Positions 50,861 through 62,600 of a DNA stretch of 64,000 nucleotides are shown in pieces. The notes beneath the pieces were generated by a model, which was not told the origin of the DNA, did no database searches, and worked only from the letters and a program-made list of their open reading frames with translations. The position numbers and the translations under genes were made by a program. Each line of letters begins with the position of its first letter. The first letter of the stretch is position 1. Origin of the DNA: Saccoglossus kowalevskii (lineage: Eukaryota > Hemichordata > Enteropneusta > Harrimaniidae); NCBI RefSeq assembly GCF_000003605.2, contig NW_003145510.1, positions 1 through 64,000 of the forward strand, read 5' to 3'.

Positions 50861-52185
50861 GATATTATCGATAATATCTGAGAACAACGAACTGTCCCCA
50901 TAGTTGCCCAGACAGACCTGTCTAACTTAGACATTTTTAGACTTTTTTAGACATTTTGAGACGATATTATCGATAATATCGGAGAAAAACGAACTGTCCC
51001 CATAGTTGCCCAGACAGACCTGTCTAACTTGGACATTTTTAGACTTTTTTAGACATTTTAGAAGATATTATCGATAATATCGTAGAAAAACGAACTGTCG
51101 CGATAGTTGCCCAGACAAACCTGTCTAACTTAGACATTTTTAGACTTTTTTAGACATTGTTTGACGATATTATCGATAATATCGGAGAAAAACGAACTGT
51201 CCCCATAGTTGCCCAGACAGACCTGTCTAATTTCGACATTTTTAGACTTTTTAGACATTGTTAGACGATATTATCGATAATATCGGAGAAAAACGAACTG
51301 TCCCCATAGTTGACCAGACAGACCTGTCTAACTTAGACATTTTTAGACTTTTTTTAGACATTTTTAGACGATATTATCGATAATATCGGAGAAAAACGAA
51401 CTGTCCCAATAGTTATCCAGACAGACCTGTCTAATTTCGACATTTTTAGACTTTTTTAGACATTGTTAGACGATATTATCGATAATATCGTAGAAAAACG
51501 AACTGTCCACATAGTTGCCCAGACAGACCTGTCTAGCTCAGACATTTTTTAGACTTTTTTAGACATTGTTAGACGATATTATCGATAATATCTGAGAACA
51601 ACGAACTGTTCCCATAGTTGCCCAGACAGACCTGTCTAACTTAGACATTTTTAGACTTTTTTAGACATTTTGAGACGATATTATCGATAATATCGGAGAA
51701 AAACGAACTGTCCCCATAGTTGCCCAGACAGACCTGTCTAACTTGGACATTTTTAGACTTTTTTAGACATTTTAGACGATATTATCGATAATATCGTAGA
51801 AAAACGAACTGTCGCGATAGTTGCCCAGACAAACCTGTCTAACTTAGACATTTTTAGACTTTTTTAGACATTGTTTGACGATATTATCGATAATATCGGA
51901 GAAAAACGAACTGTCCCCATAGTTGCCCAGACAGACCTGTCTAATTTCGACATTTTTAGACTTTTTTAGACATTGTTAGACGATATTATCGATAATATCG
52001 GAGAAAAACGAACTGTCCCCATAGTTGAACAGACAGACCTGTCTAACTTAGACATTTTTAGACTTTTTTTAGACATTTTTAGACGATATTATCGATAATA
52101 TCGGAGAAAAACGAACTGTACCAATAGTTATCCAGACAGACCTGTCTAATTTCGACATTTTTAGATTTTTTAGACATTGATAGAC
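50758..52185 (+). repeat. 714-bp 7-monomer tandem pair (50758 and 51472)
   Basis: The unit is seven monomers, 7 x 102 bp exactly: a GTAG monomer with TCCACATAG and AGCTCAGAC; a CTGAG monomer with AGAACAACG; a GGAG monomer with CTTGGAC; G with TTTGAC; an A/C hybrid; B; and a C variant with GTTATCC. Starts at 50758, 51472 and 52186, and the rare AGAACAACG at 50881 and 51595, all give 714 bp. The two copies differ at only a handful of bases by eye. Confidence 0.85.
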
Positions 52186-53129
52186 GATATTATCGATAAT
52201 ATCGGAGAAAAACGAACTGTACCCATAGTTGTCCAGACAGACCTGTCTAACTTAGACATTTTTAGACTTTTTTTAGACATTTTTAGACGATATTATCGAT
52301 AATATCGGAGAAAAACGAACTGTCCCAATAGTTGTCAAGACAGACCTGTCTAATTTCGACATTTTTAGACTTTTTTAGACATTGTTAGACGATATTATCG
52401 ATAATATCGGAGAAAAACGAACTGTCCTCATAGTTGCCCAGACAGACCTGTCTAATTTCGACATTTTTAGTCTTTTTTAGACATTGTTAGACGATATTAT
52501 CGATAATATCTGAGAAAAACGAACTGTCCCCATAGTTGCCCAGACAGACCTGTCTAGCTCAGACATTTTTTAGACTTTTTTAGACATTGTTAGACGATAT
52601 TATCGATAATATCTGAGAAAAACGAACTGCCCCCATAGTTGCCCAGACAGACCTGTCTAACTTAGACATTTTTAGACTTTTTTTTAGAAATTTTTAGACG
52701 ATATTATCGATAATATCGGAGAAAAACGAACTGTCCCAATTGTTGTCCAGACAGACCTGTCTAACTTAGACATTTTTAGACTTTTTTAGACATTTTTAGA
52801 CGATATTATCGATATTATCGGAGAAAAACGAACTGTCGCGATAGTTGCCCAGACAAACCTGTCGAACTTAGACATTTTTTAGACTTTTTTAGACATTGTT
52901 AGACGATATTATCGATAATATCGGAGAAAAACGAACTGTCCCCATAGTTGACCAGACAGACCTGTCTAACTTAGACATTTTTAGACTTTTTTAGACATTT
53001 TTAGACGATATTATCGATAATATCGGAGAAAAACGAACTGTCCCAATAGTTGTCCAGACAGACCTGTCTAATTTCGACATTTTTAGACTTTTTTAGACAT
53101 TGTTAGACGATATTATCGATAATATCTGA

Positions 53130-53350
53130 GAAAAACGAACTGTTCCCCATAGTTGCCCAGACAGACCTGTCTAGCTCAGACATTTTTTAGACTTTTTTTA
53201 GACATTGTTAGACGATATTATCGATAAATATCTGAAGAAAAACGAACTGTCGCGATAGTTGCCCAGACAAACCTGTCTAACTTAGACACTTTTAGACTTT
53301 TTTAGACATTGTTTGACGATATTATCGATAATATCGGAGACAACCGAACT
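53130..53350 (+). other. Cluster of 1-bp insertions and substitutions
   Basis: TGTTCCCCATAG, a T7 run, GATAAATATCTGAAG, GACACTTTTAG and GAGACAACCG occur within about 220 bp, unlike the flanking monomers. Confidence 0.6.
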
Positions 53351-54512
53351 GTCCCCATAGTTGCCCAGACAGACCTGTCTAGTTTCGACATTTTTAGACT
53401 TTTTTAGACATTGTTAGACGATATTATCGATAATATCGGAGAAAAACGAACTGTCCCCATAGTTGCCCAGACAGACCTGTCTAACTTAGACATTTTTAGA
53501 CTTTTTTAGACATTTTAGACGATATTATCGATAATATCGGAGAAAAACGAACTGTCCCAATAGTTGTCCAGACAGACCTGTCTAATTGCGACATTTTTAG
53601 ACTTTTTTAGACATTGTTAGACGATATTATCGATAATATCGGAGAAAAACGAACTGTCCCCATAGTTGCCCAGACAGACCTGTCTAACTTAGACATTTTT
53701 AGACTTTTTTAGAAATTGTTAGACGATATTATCGATAATATCGGAGAAAAACGAACTGTCCCAAAAGTTGTCCAGACAGACCTGTCTAACTTAGACATTT
53801 TTTAGACATTTTTAGACGATATTATCGATAATATCGGAGAAAAATGAACTGTCGCAATAGTTGCCCAGACAGACCTGTCTAACTTAGACATTTTTAGACT
53901 TTTTTAGACGATATTATCGATAATATCGAAGAAAAACGAACTGTCCCCATAGTTGCCCAGACATACCTGTCTAACTTGGACATTTTTAGACTTTTTTAGA
54001 CATCGTTAGACGATATTATCGATAATATCGTAGAAAAACGAACTGTCGCGATAGTTGCCCAGACAGACCTGTCTAACTTAGACATTTTTTAGACATTTTT
54101 AGACGATATTATCGATAATATCGGAGAAAGACGAACTGTCCCCATAGTTGCCCAGACAGACCTGTCTAACCTAGACATTTTTAGACTTTTTTAGACATTT
54201 TAGACGATATTATCGATAATATCGGAGAAAAATGAACTGTCCCAATAGTTGCCCAGACAGACCTGTCTAACATAGACATTTTTTGACTTTTTTAGACATT
54301 GTTAGACGATATTATCGATAATATCGGAGAAAAACGAACTGTCCCAATAGTTGTCCAGACAGACCTGTCTAACTTAGACATTTTTAGACGTTTTTTAGAC
54401 ATTTTTAGACGATATTATCGATAATATCGGAGAAAAACGAACTGTCCCAATAGTTGTCCAGACAGACCTGTCTAATTTCGACATTTTTAGACTTTTTTAG
54501 ACATCGTTAGAC

Positions 54513-55190
54513 GATATTATCGATAATATCGGAGAAAAACGAACTGTCCCAAAAGTTGTCCAGACAGACCTGTCTAACTTAGACTTTTTTAGACATCGTT
54601 AGACGATATTATCGATAATATCGTAGAAAAACGAACTGTCTCAATAGTTACCCAGACAGACCTGTCTAGCTTAGACATTTTTTAGACTTTTTTAGACATT
54701 GTTAGACGATATTATCGATAATATCTGAGAAAAACGAACTGTCCCCATAGTTGCCCAGACAGACCTGTCTAACTTGGACATTTTTAGACTTTTTTAGACA
54801 TTTTAGACGATATCGATAATATCGTAGAAAAACGAACTGTCGCGATAGTTGCCCATACAAACCTGTCTAACTTAGACATTTTTAGACATCGTTAGACGAT
54901 ATTATCGATAATATCGTAGAAAAACGAACTGTCTCAATATTTACCCAGACAGACCTGTCTAGCTTAGACATTTTTTAGACTTTTTTAGACATTGTTAGAC
55001 GATATTATCGATAATATCTGAGAAAAACGAACTGTCCCCATTGTTGCCCAGACAGACCTGTCTAACTTGGACATTTTTAGACTTTTTTAGACATTTTAGA
55101 CGATATTATCGATAATATCGTAGAAAAACGAACTGTCGCGATAGTTGCCCAGACAAACCTGTCTAACTTAGACATTTTTAGACTTTTTTA
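54513..55190 (+). repeat. ~0.7-kb block, partner of 18427-19100
   Basis: It shares the 3-bp palindrome deletion, CATACAAACC, AATATTTACCC and CCCATTGTTGCCC with the copy at 18.4 kb. The sequences diverge after the class G monomer. Confidence 0.8.
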
Positions 55191-55889
55191 GACATTGTTA
55201 GACGATATTATCGATAATATCGGAGAAAAACGAACTGTCCCCATAGTTGCCCAGACAGACCTGTCTAACTTAGACATTTTTAGACTTTTTTAGACATTTT
55301 TAGACGGTATTATCGATAATATCAGAGAAAAACGAACTGTCCCAATAGTTGTCCAGACAGACCTGTCTAACTTAGACATTTTTAGACTTTTTTAGACATT
55401 TTGAGACGATATTATCGATAATATCGGAGAAAAACGAACTGTCCCAAAAGTTGTCCAGACAGACCTGTCTTACTTAGACTTTTTTAGACATCGTTAGACG
55501 ATATTATCGATAATATCGTAGAAAAACGAACTGTCTCAATAGTTACCCAGACAGACCTGTCTAGCTTAGACATTTTTTAGACTTTTTTTGACATTGTTAG
55601 ACGATATTATCGATAATATCTGAGAAAAACGAACTGTCCCCATAGTTGACCAGACAGACCTGTCTAACTTAGACATTTTTAGACTTTTTTAGACATTTTT
55701 AGACGATATTATCGATAATATCAGAGAAAAACGAACTGTCGCGATAGTTGTCCAGACAGACCTGTCTAACTTAGACATTTTTAGACATCGTTAGACGATA
55801 TTATCGATAATATCGTAGAAAAACGAACTGTCTCAATAGTTACCCAGACAGACCTGTCTAGCTTAGACATTTTTTAGACGTTGTTAGAC

Positions 55890-57729
55890 GATATTATCGA
55901 TAATATCTGAGAAAAACGAACTGTCCCCATAGTTGCCCAGACAGACCTGTCTAACTTGGACATTTTTAGACTTTTTTAGACATTTTAGACGATATTATCG
56001 ATAATATCGTAGAAAAACGAACTGTAGCGATAGTTGCCCAGACAAACCTGTTTAACTTAGACATTTTTAGACTTTTTTAGACATTGTTAGACGATATTAT
56101 CGATAATATCGGAGAAAAACGAACTGTCCCCATAGTTGTCCAGACAGACCTGTCTAATTTCGACATTTTTAGACTTTTTTAGACATTGTTAGACGATATT
56201 ATCGATAATATCGGAGAAAAACGAACTGTCCCCATAGTTGCCCAGACAGACCTGTCTAACTTAGACATTTTTAGACTTTTTTAGACATTGTTAGACGATA
56301 TTATCGATAATATCGGAGAAAAACGAACTGTCCCCATAGTTGACCAGTCAGATCTGTCTAACTTAGACATTTTTAGACTTTTTTTAGACATTGTTAGACG
56401 ATATTATCGATAATATCGAAGAAAAACGAAATGTCCCAATAGTTGTCCAGACAGACCTGTCTAATTTCGACATTTTTAGACTTTTTTAGACATCGTTAGA
56501 CGATATTATCGATAATATCGTAGAAAAACGAACTGTCTCAATAGTTACCCAGATAGACCTGTCTAACTTAGACATTTTTTAGACTTTTTTAGACATTGTT
56601 AGACGATATTATCGATAATATCTGAGAAAAACGAACTGTCCCCATAGTTGCCCAGACAGACCTGTCTAACTTACACATTTTTAGACTTTTTTAGACATTT
56701 TTAGACGATATTATCGATAATATCGGAGAAAAACGAACTGTCCCAATTGTTGTCCAGACAGACCTGTCTAGCTTAGACATTTTTTAGACTTTTTTAGACG
56801 TTGTTAGACGATATTATCGATAATATCTGAGAAAAACGAACTGTCCCCATAGTTGCCCAGACAGACCTGTCTAACTTGGACATTTTTAGACTTTTTTAGA
56901 CATTTTAGACGATATTATCGATAATATCGTAGAAAAACGAACTGTAGCGATAGTTGCCCAGACAAACCTGTTTAACTTAGACATTTTTAGACTTTTTTAG
57001 ACATTGTTAGACGATATTATCGATAATATCGGAGAAAAACGAACTGTCCCCATAGTTGTCCAGACAGACCTGTCTAATTTCGACATTTTTAGACTTTTTT
57101 AGACATTGTTAGACGATATTATCGATAATATCGGAGAAAAACGAACTGTCCCCATAGTTGCCCAGACAGACCTGTCTAACTTAGACATTTTTAGACTTTT
57201 TTAGACATTGTTAGACGATATTATCGATAATATCGGAGAAAAACGAACTGTCCCCATAGTTGACCAGACAGACCTGTCTAACTTAGACATTTTTAGACTT
57301 TTTTTAGACATTGTTAGACGATATTATCGATAATATCGAAGAAAAACGAAATGTCCCAATAGTTGTCCAGACAGACCTGTCTAATTTCGACATTTTTAGA
57401 CTTTTTTAGACATCGTTAGACGATATTATCGATAATATCGTAGAAAAACGAACTGTCTCAATAGTTACCCAGATAGACCTGTCTAACTTAGACATTTTTT
57501 AGACTTTTTTAGACATTGTTAGACGATATTATCGATAATATCTGAGAAAAACGAACTGTCCCCATAGTTGCCCAGACAGACCTGTCTAACTTAGACATTT
57601 TTAGACTTTTTTTAGACATTTTTAGACGATATTATCGATAATATCGGAGAAAAACGAACTGTCCCAATTGTTGTCCAGACAGACCTGTCTAACTTAGACA
57701 TTTTTAGACTTTTTTAGACATGTTTAGAC
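55890..57729 (+). repeat. 920-bp 9-monomer tandem pair (55890 and 56810)
   Basis: Each unit runs F, G with GTAGCGATAG and TGTTTAAC, C-like, A, B, I, E with CAGATAGACC, F-like, H. Units start at 55890 and 56810, and the next monomer after the pair starts at 57730. ACTGTAGCGA at 56021 and 56941 gives the same 920-bp period. The copies differ at few positions, including AGTCAGATC in the first copy. Confidence 0.85.
57628..57729 (+). repeat. Representative class H monomer (102 bp)
   Basis: It is recognised by CCCAATTG with GTTGTCC and TAACTTAGAC. It usually follows a CTGAG monomer with TTACAC or TAACTTAGAC, and often precedes class G. This copy ends the second 920-bp repeat. Confidence 0.75.
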
Positions 57730-57933
57730 GATATTATCGATAATATCGGAGAAAAACGAACTGTCCCAATAGTTGTCCAGACAGACCTGTCTAATTTCGA
57801 CATTTTTAGACTTTTTTAGACATTGCTAGACGATATTATCGATAATATCGGAGAAAAACGAACTGTCCCCATAGTTGCCCAGACAGACCTGTCTAACTTA
57901 GACATTTTTAGACTTTTTTAGACATTGTTAGAC

Positions 57934-58035
57934 GATATTATCGATAATATCGGAGAAAAACGAACTGTCCCCATAGTTGACCAGACAGACCTGTCTAACT
58001 TAGACATTTTTAGACTTTTTTAGACATTTTTAGAC
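57934..58035 (+). repeat. Representative class B monomer (102 bp)
   Basis: Class B differs from class A by GTTGACC instead of GTTGCCC in the variable segment. Its last 10-bp unit is usually gacattttta or the shorter gacatttta rather than gacattgtta. A subclass, for example that starting at 42497, carries TTTTTTTGAC in place of TTTTTAGAC. B usually follows A and precedes C or D. Confidence 0.85.
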
Positions 58036-61000
58036 GATATTATCGATAATATCGGAGAAAAACGAACTGTCCCAAAAGTTGTCCAGACAGACCTGTCTAA
58101 CTTAGACTTTTTTAGACATCGTTAGACGATATTATCGATAATATCGGAGAAAAACGAACTGTCTCAATAGTTACCCAGACAGACCTGTCTAGCTTAGACA
58201 TTTTTTAGACATTTTTAGACATTGTTAGACGATATTATCGATAATATCTGAGAAAAACGAACTGTCCCCATAGTTGCCCAGACAGACCTGTCTAACTTAG
58301 ACTTTTTAGACCTCGTTAGAAGATATTATCGATAATATCGTAGAAAAACGAACTGTCTCAATAGTTACCCAGACAGACCTGTCTAGCTTAGACATTTTTT
58401 AGACTTTTTTAGACGTTGTTAGACGATATTATCGATAATATCTGAGAAAAACGAACTGTCCCCATAGTTGCCCAGACAGACCTGTCTAACTTAGACATTT
58501 TTAGACTTTTTTAGACATTTTTAGACGATATTATCGATAATATCAGAGAAAAACGAACTGTCGCGATAGTTGTCCAGACAGACCTGTCTAACTTAGACAT
58601 TTTTAGACATCGTTAGACGATATTATCGATAATATCGTAGAAAAACGAACTGTCTCAATAGTTACCCAGACAGACCTGTCTAGCTTAGACATTTTTTAGA
58701 CGTTGTTAGACGATATTATCGATAATATCTGAGAAAAACGAACTGTCCCCACAGTTGCCCAGACAGACCTGTCTAACTTGGACATTTTTAGACTTTTTTA
58801 GACATTTTAGACGATATTATCGATAATATCGTAGAAAAACGAACTGTAGCGATAGTTGCCCAGACAAACCTGTTTAACTTAGACATTTTTAGACTTTTTT
58901 AGACATTGTTAGACGATATTATCGATAATATCGGAGAAAAACGAACTGTCCCCATAGTTGTCCAGACAGACCTGTCTAATTTCGACATTTTTAGACTTTT
59001 TTAGACATTGTTAGACGATATTATCGATAATATCGGAGAAAAACGAACTGTCCCCATAGTTGCCCAGACAGACCTGTCTAACTTAGACATTTTTAGACTT
59101 TTTTAGACATTGTTAGACGATATTATCGATAATATCGTAGAAAAACGAACTGTCTCAATAGTTACCCAGATAGACCTGTCTAACTTAGACATTTTTTAGA
59201 CTTTTTTAGACATTGTTAGACGATATTATCGATAATATCTGAGAAAAACGAACTGTCCCCATAGTTGCCCAGACAGACCTGTCTAACTTACACATTTTTA
59301 GACTTTTTTAGACATTTTTAGACGATATTATCGATAATATCGGAGAAAAACGAACTGTCCCCATAGTTGCCCAGACAGACCTGTCTAACTTGGACATTTT
59401 TAGACTTTTTTAGACATTTTAGACGATATTATCGATAATATCGTAGAAAAACGAACTGTAGCGATAGTTGCCCAGACAAACCTGTTTAACTTAGACATTT
59501 TTAGACTTTTTTAGACATTGTTAGACGATATTATCGATAATATCGGAGAAAAACGAACTGTCCCCATAGTTGTCCAGACAGACCTGTCTAATTTCGACAT
59601 TTTTAGACTTTTTTAGACATTGTTAGACGATATTATCGATAATATCGGAGAAAAACGAACTGTCCCCATAGTTGCCCAGACAGACCTGTCTAACTTAGAC
59701 ATTTTTAGACTTTTTTAGACATTGTTAGACGATATTATCGATAATATCGGAGAAAAACGAACTGTCCCCATAGTTGACCAGACAGACCTGTCTAACTTAG
59801 ACATTTTTAGACTTTTTTTAGACATTGTTAGACGATATTATCGATAATATCGAAGAAAAACGAAATGTCCCAATAGTTGTCCAGACAGACCTGTCTAATT
59901 TCGACATTTTTAGACTTTTTTAGACATCGTTAGACGATATTATCGATAATATCGTAGAAAAACGAACTGTCTCAATAGTTACCCAGATAGACCTGTCTAA
60001 CTTAGACATTTTTTAGACTTTTTTAGACATTGTTAGACGATATTATCGATAATATCTGAGAAAAACGAACTGTCCCCATAGTTGCCCAGACAGACCTGTC
60101 TAACTTACACATTTTTAGACTTTTTTAGACATTTTTAGACGATATTATCGATAATATCGGAGAAAAACGAACTGTCCCAATTGTTGTCCAGACAGACCTG
60201 TCTAACTTAGACATTTTTAGACTTTTTTAGACATTTTTAGACGATATTATCGATAATATCGGAGAAAAACGAACTGTCCCCATAGTTGCCCAGACAGACC
60301 TGTCTAACTTAGACATTTTTAGACTTTTTTAGACATTTTTAGACGATATTATCGATAATATCAGAGAAAAACGAACTGTCGCGATAGTTGTCCAGACAGA
60401 CCTGTCTAACTTAGACTTTTTAGACCTCGTTAGACGATATTATCGATAATATCGTAGAAAAACGAACTGTCTCAATAGTTACCCAGACAGACCTGTCTAG
60501 CTTAGACATTTTTTAGACTTTTTTAGACGTTGTTAGACGATATTATCGATAATATCTGAGAAAAACGAACTGTCCCCATAGTTGCCCAGACAGACCTGTC
60601 TAACTTAGACATTTTTAGACTTTTTTAGACATTTTTAGACGATATTATCGATAATATCAGAGAAAAACGAACTGTCGCGATAGTTGTCCAGACAGACCTG
60701 TCTAACTTAGACTTTTTTAGACATCGTTAGACGATATTATCGATAACATCGTAGAAAAACGAACTGCCTCAATAGTTACCCAGACAGACCTGTCTAGCTT
60801 AGACATTTTTTAGACTTTTTTAGACGTTGTTAGACGATATTATCGATAATATCTGAGAAAAACGAACTGTCCCCATAGTTGCCCAGACAGACCTGTCTAA
60901 CTTGGACATTTTTAGACTTTTTTAGACATTTTAGACGATATTATCGATAATATCGGAGAAAAACGAAGTGTCCCCATAGTTGACCAGACAGACCTGTCTA

Positions 61001-62600
61001 ACTTAGACATTTTTAGACTTTTTTAGACATTTTTAGACGATATTATCGATAATATCGGAGAAAAACGAACTGTCCCAAAAGTTGTCCAGACAGACCTGTC
61101 TAACTTAGACTTTTTTAGACATCGTTAGACGATATTATCGATAATATCGGAGAAAAACGAACTGTCTCAATAGTTACCCAGACAGACCTGTCTAGCTTAG
61201 ACATTTTTTAGACATTTTTAGACATTGTTAGACGATATTATCGATAATATCTGAGAAAAACGAACTGTCCCCATAGTTGCCCAGACAGACCTGTCTAACT
61301 TAGACTTTTTAGACCTCGTTAGACGATATTATCGATAATATCGTAGAAAAACGAACTGTCTCAATAGTTACCCAGACAGACCTGTCTAGCTTAGACATTT
61401 TTTAGACTTTTTTAGACGTTGTTAGACGATATTATCGATAATATCTGAGAAAAACGAACTGTCCCCATAGTTGCCCAGACAGACCTGTCTAACTTAGACA
61501 TTTTTAGACTTTTTTAGACATTTTTAGACGATATTATCGATAATATCAGAGAAAAACGAACTGTCGCGATAGTTGTCCAGACAGACCTGTCTAACTTAGA
61601 CATTTTTAGACATCGTTAGACGATATTATCGATAATATCGTAGAAAAACGAACTGTCTCAATAGTTACCCAGACAGACCTGTCTAGCTTAGACATTTTTT
61701 AGACGTTGTTAGACGATATTATCGATAATATCTGAGAAAAACGAACTGTCCCCACAGTTGCCCAGACAGACCTGTCTAACTTGGACATTTTTAGACTTTT
61801 TTAGACATTTTAGACGATATTATCGATAATATCGTAGAAAAACGAACTGTAGCGATAGTTGCCCAGACAAACCTGTTTAACTTAGACATTTTTAGACTTT
61901 TTTAGACATTGTTAGACGATATTATCGATAATATCGGAGAAAAACGAACTGTCCCCATAGTTGTCCAGACAGACCTGTCTAATTTCGACATTTTTAGACT
62001 TTTTTAGACATTGTTAGACGATATTATCGATAATATCGTAGAAAAACGAACTGTCTCAATAGTTACCCAGATAGACCTGTCTAACTTAGACATTTTTTAG
62101 ACTTTTTTAGACATTGTTAGACGATATTATCGATAATATCTGAGAAAAACGAACTGTCCCCATAGTTGCCCAGACAGACCTGTCTAACTTACACATTTTT
62201 AGACTTTTTTAGACATTTTTAGACGATATTATCGATAATATCGGAGAAAAACGAACTGTCCCCATAGTTGCCCAGACAGACCTGTCTAACTTGGACATTT
62301 TTAGACTTTTTTAGACATTTTAGACGATATTATCGATAATATCGTAGAAAAACGAACTGTAGCGATAGTTGCCCAGACAAACCTGTTTAACTTAGACATT
62401 TTTAGACTTTTTTAGACATTGTTAGACGATATTATCGATAATATCGGAGAAAAACGAACTGTCCCCATAGTTGTCCAGACAGACCTGTCTAATTTCGACA
62501 TTTTTAGACTTTTTTAGACATTGTTAGACGATATTATCGATAATATCGGAGAAAAACGAACTGTCCCCATAGTTGCCCAGACAGACCTGTCTAACTTGGA
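57934..62600 (+). repeat. 3003-bp duplication (57934 and 60937)
   Basis: Markers ACAGTTGCCC (58751 and 61754) and ACTGTAGCGA (58843 and 61846) are 3003 bp apart. The next ACTGTAGCGA pair (59455 and 62356) is 2901 bp apart, so the second copy lacks exactly one 102-bp monomer. The copies agree from about 57934 to 59695 and from 60937 to about 62596. Confidence 0.85.
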
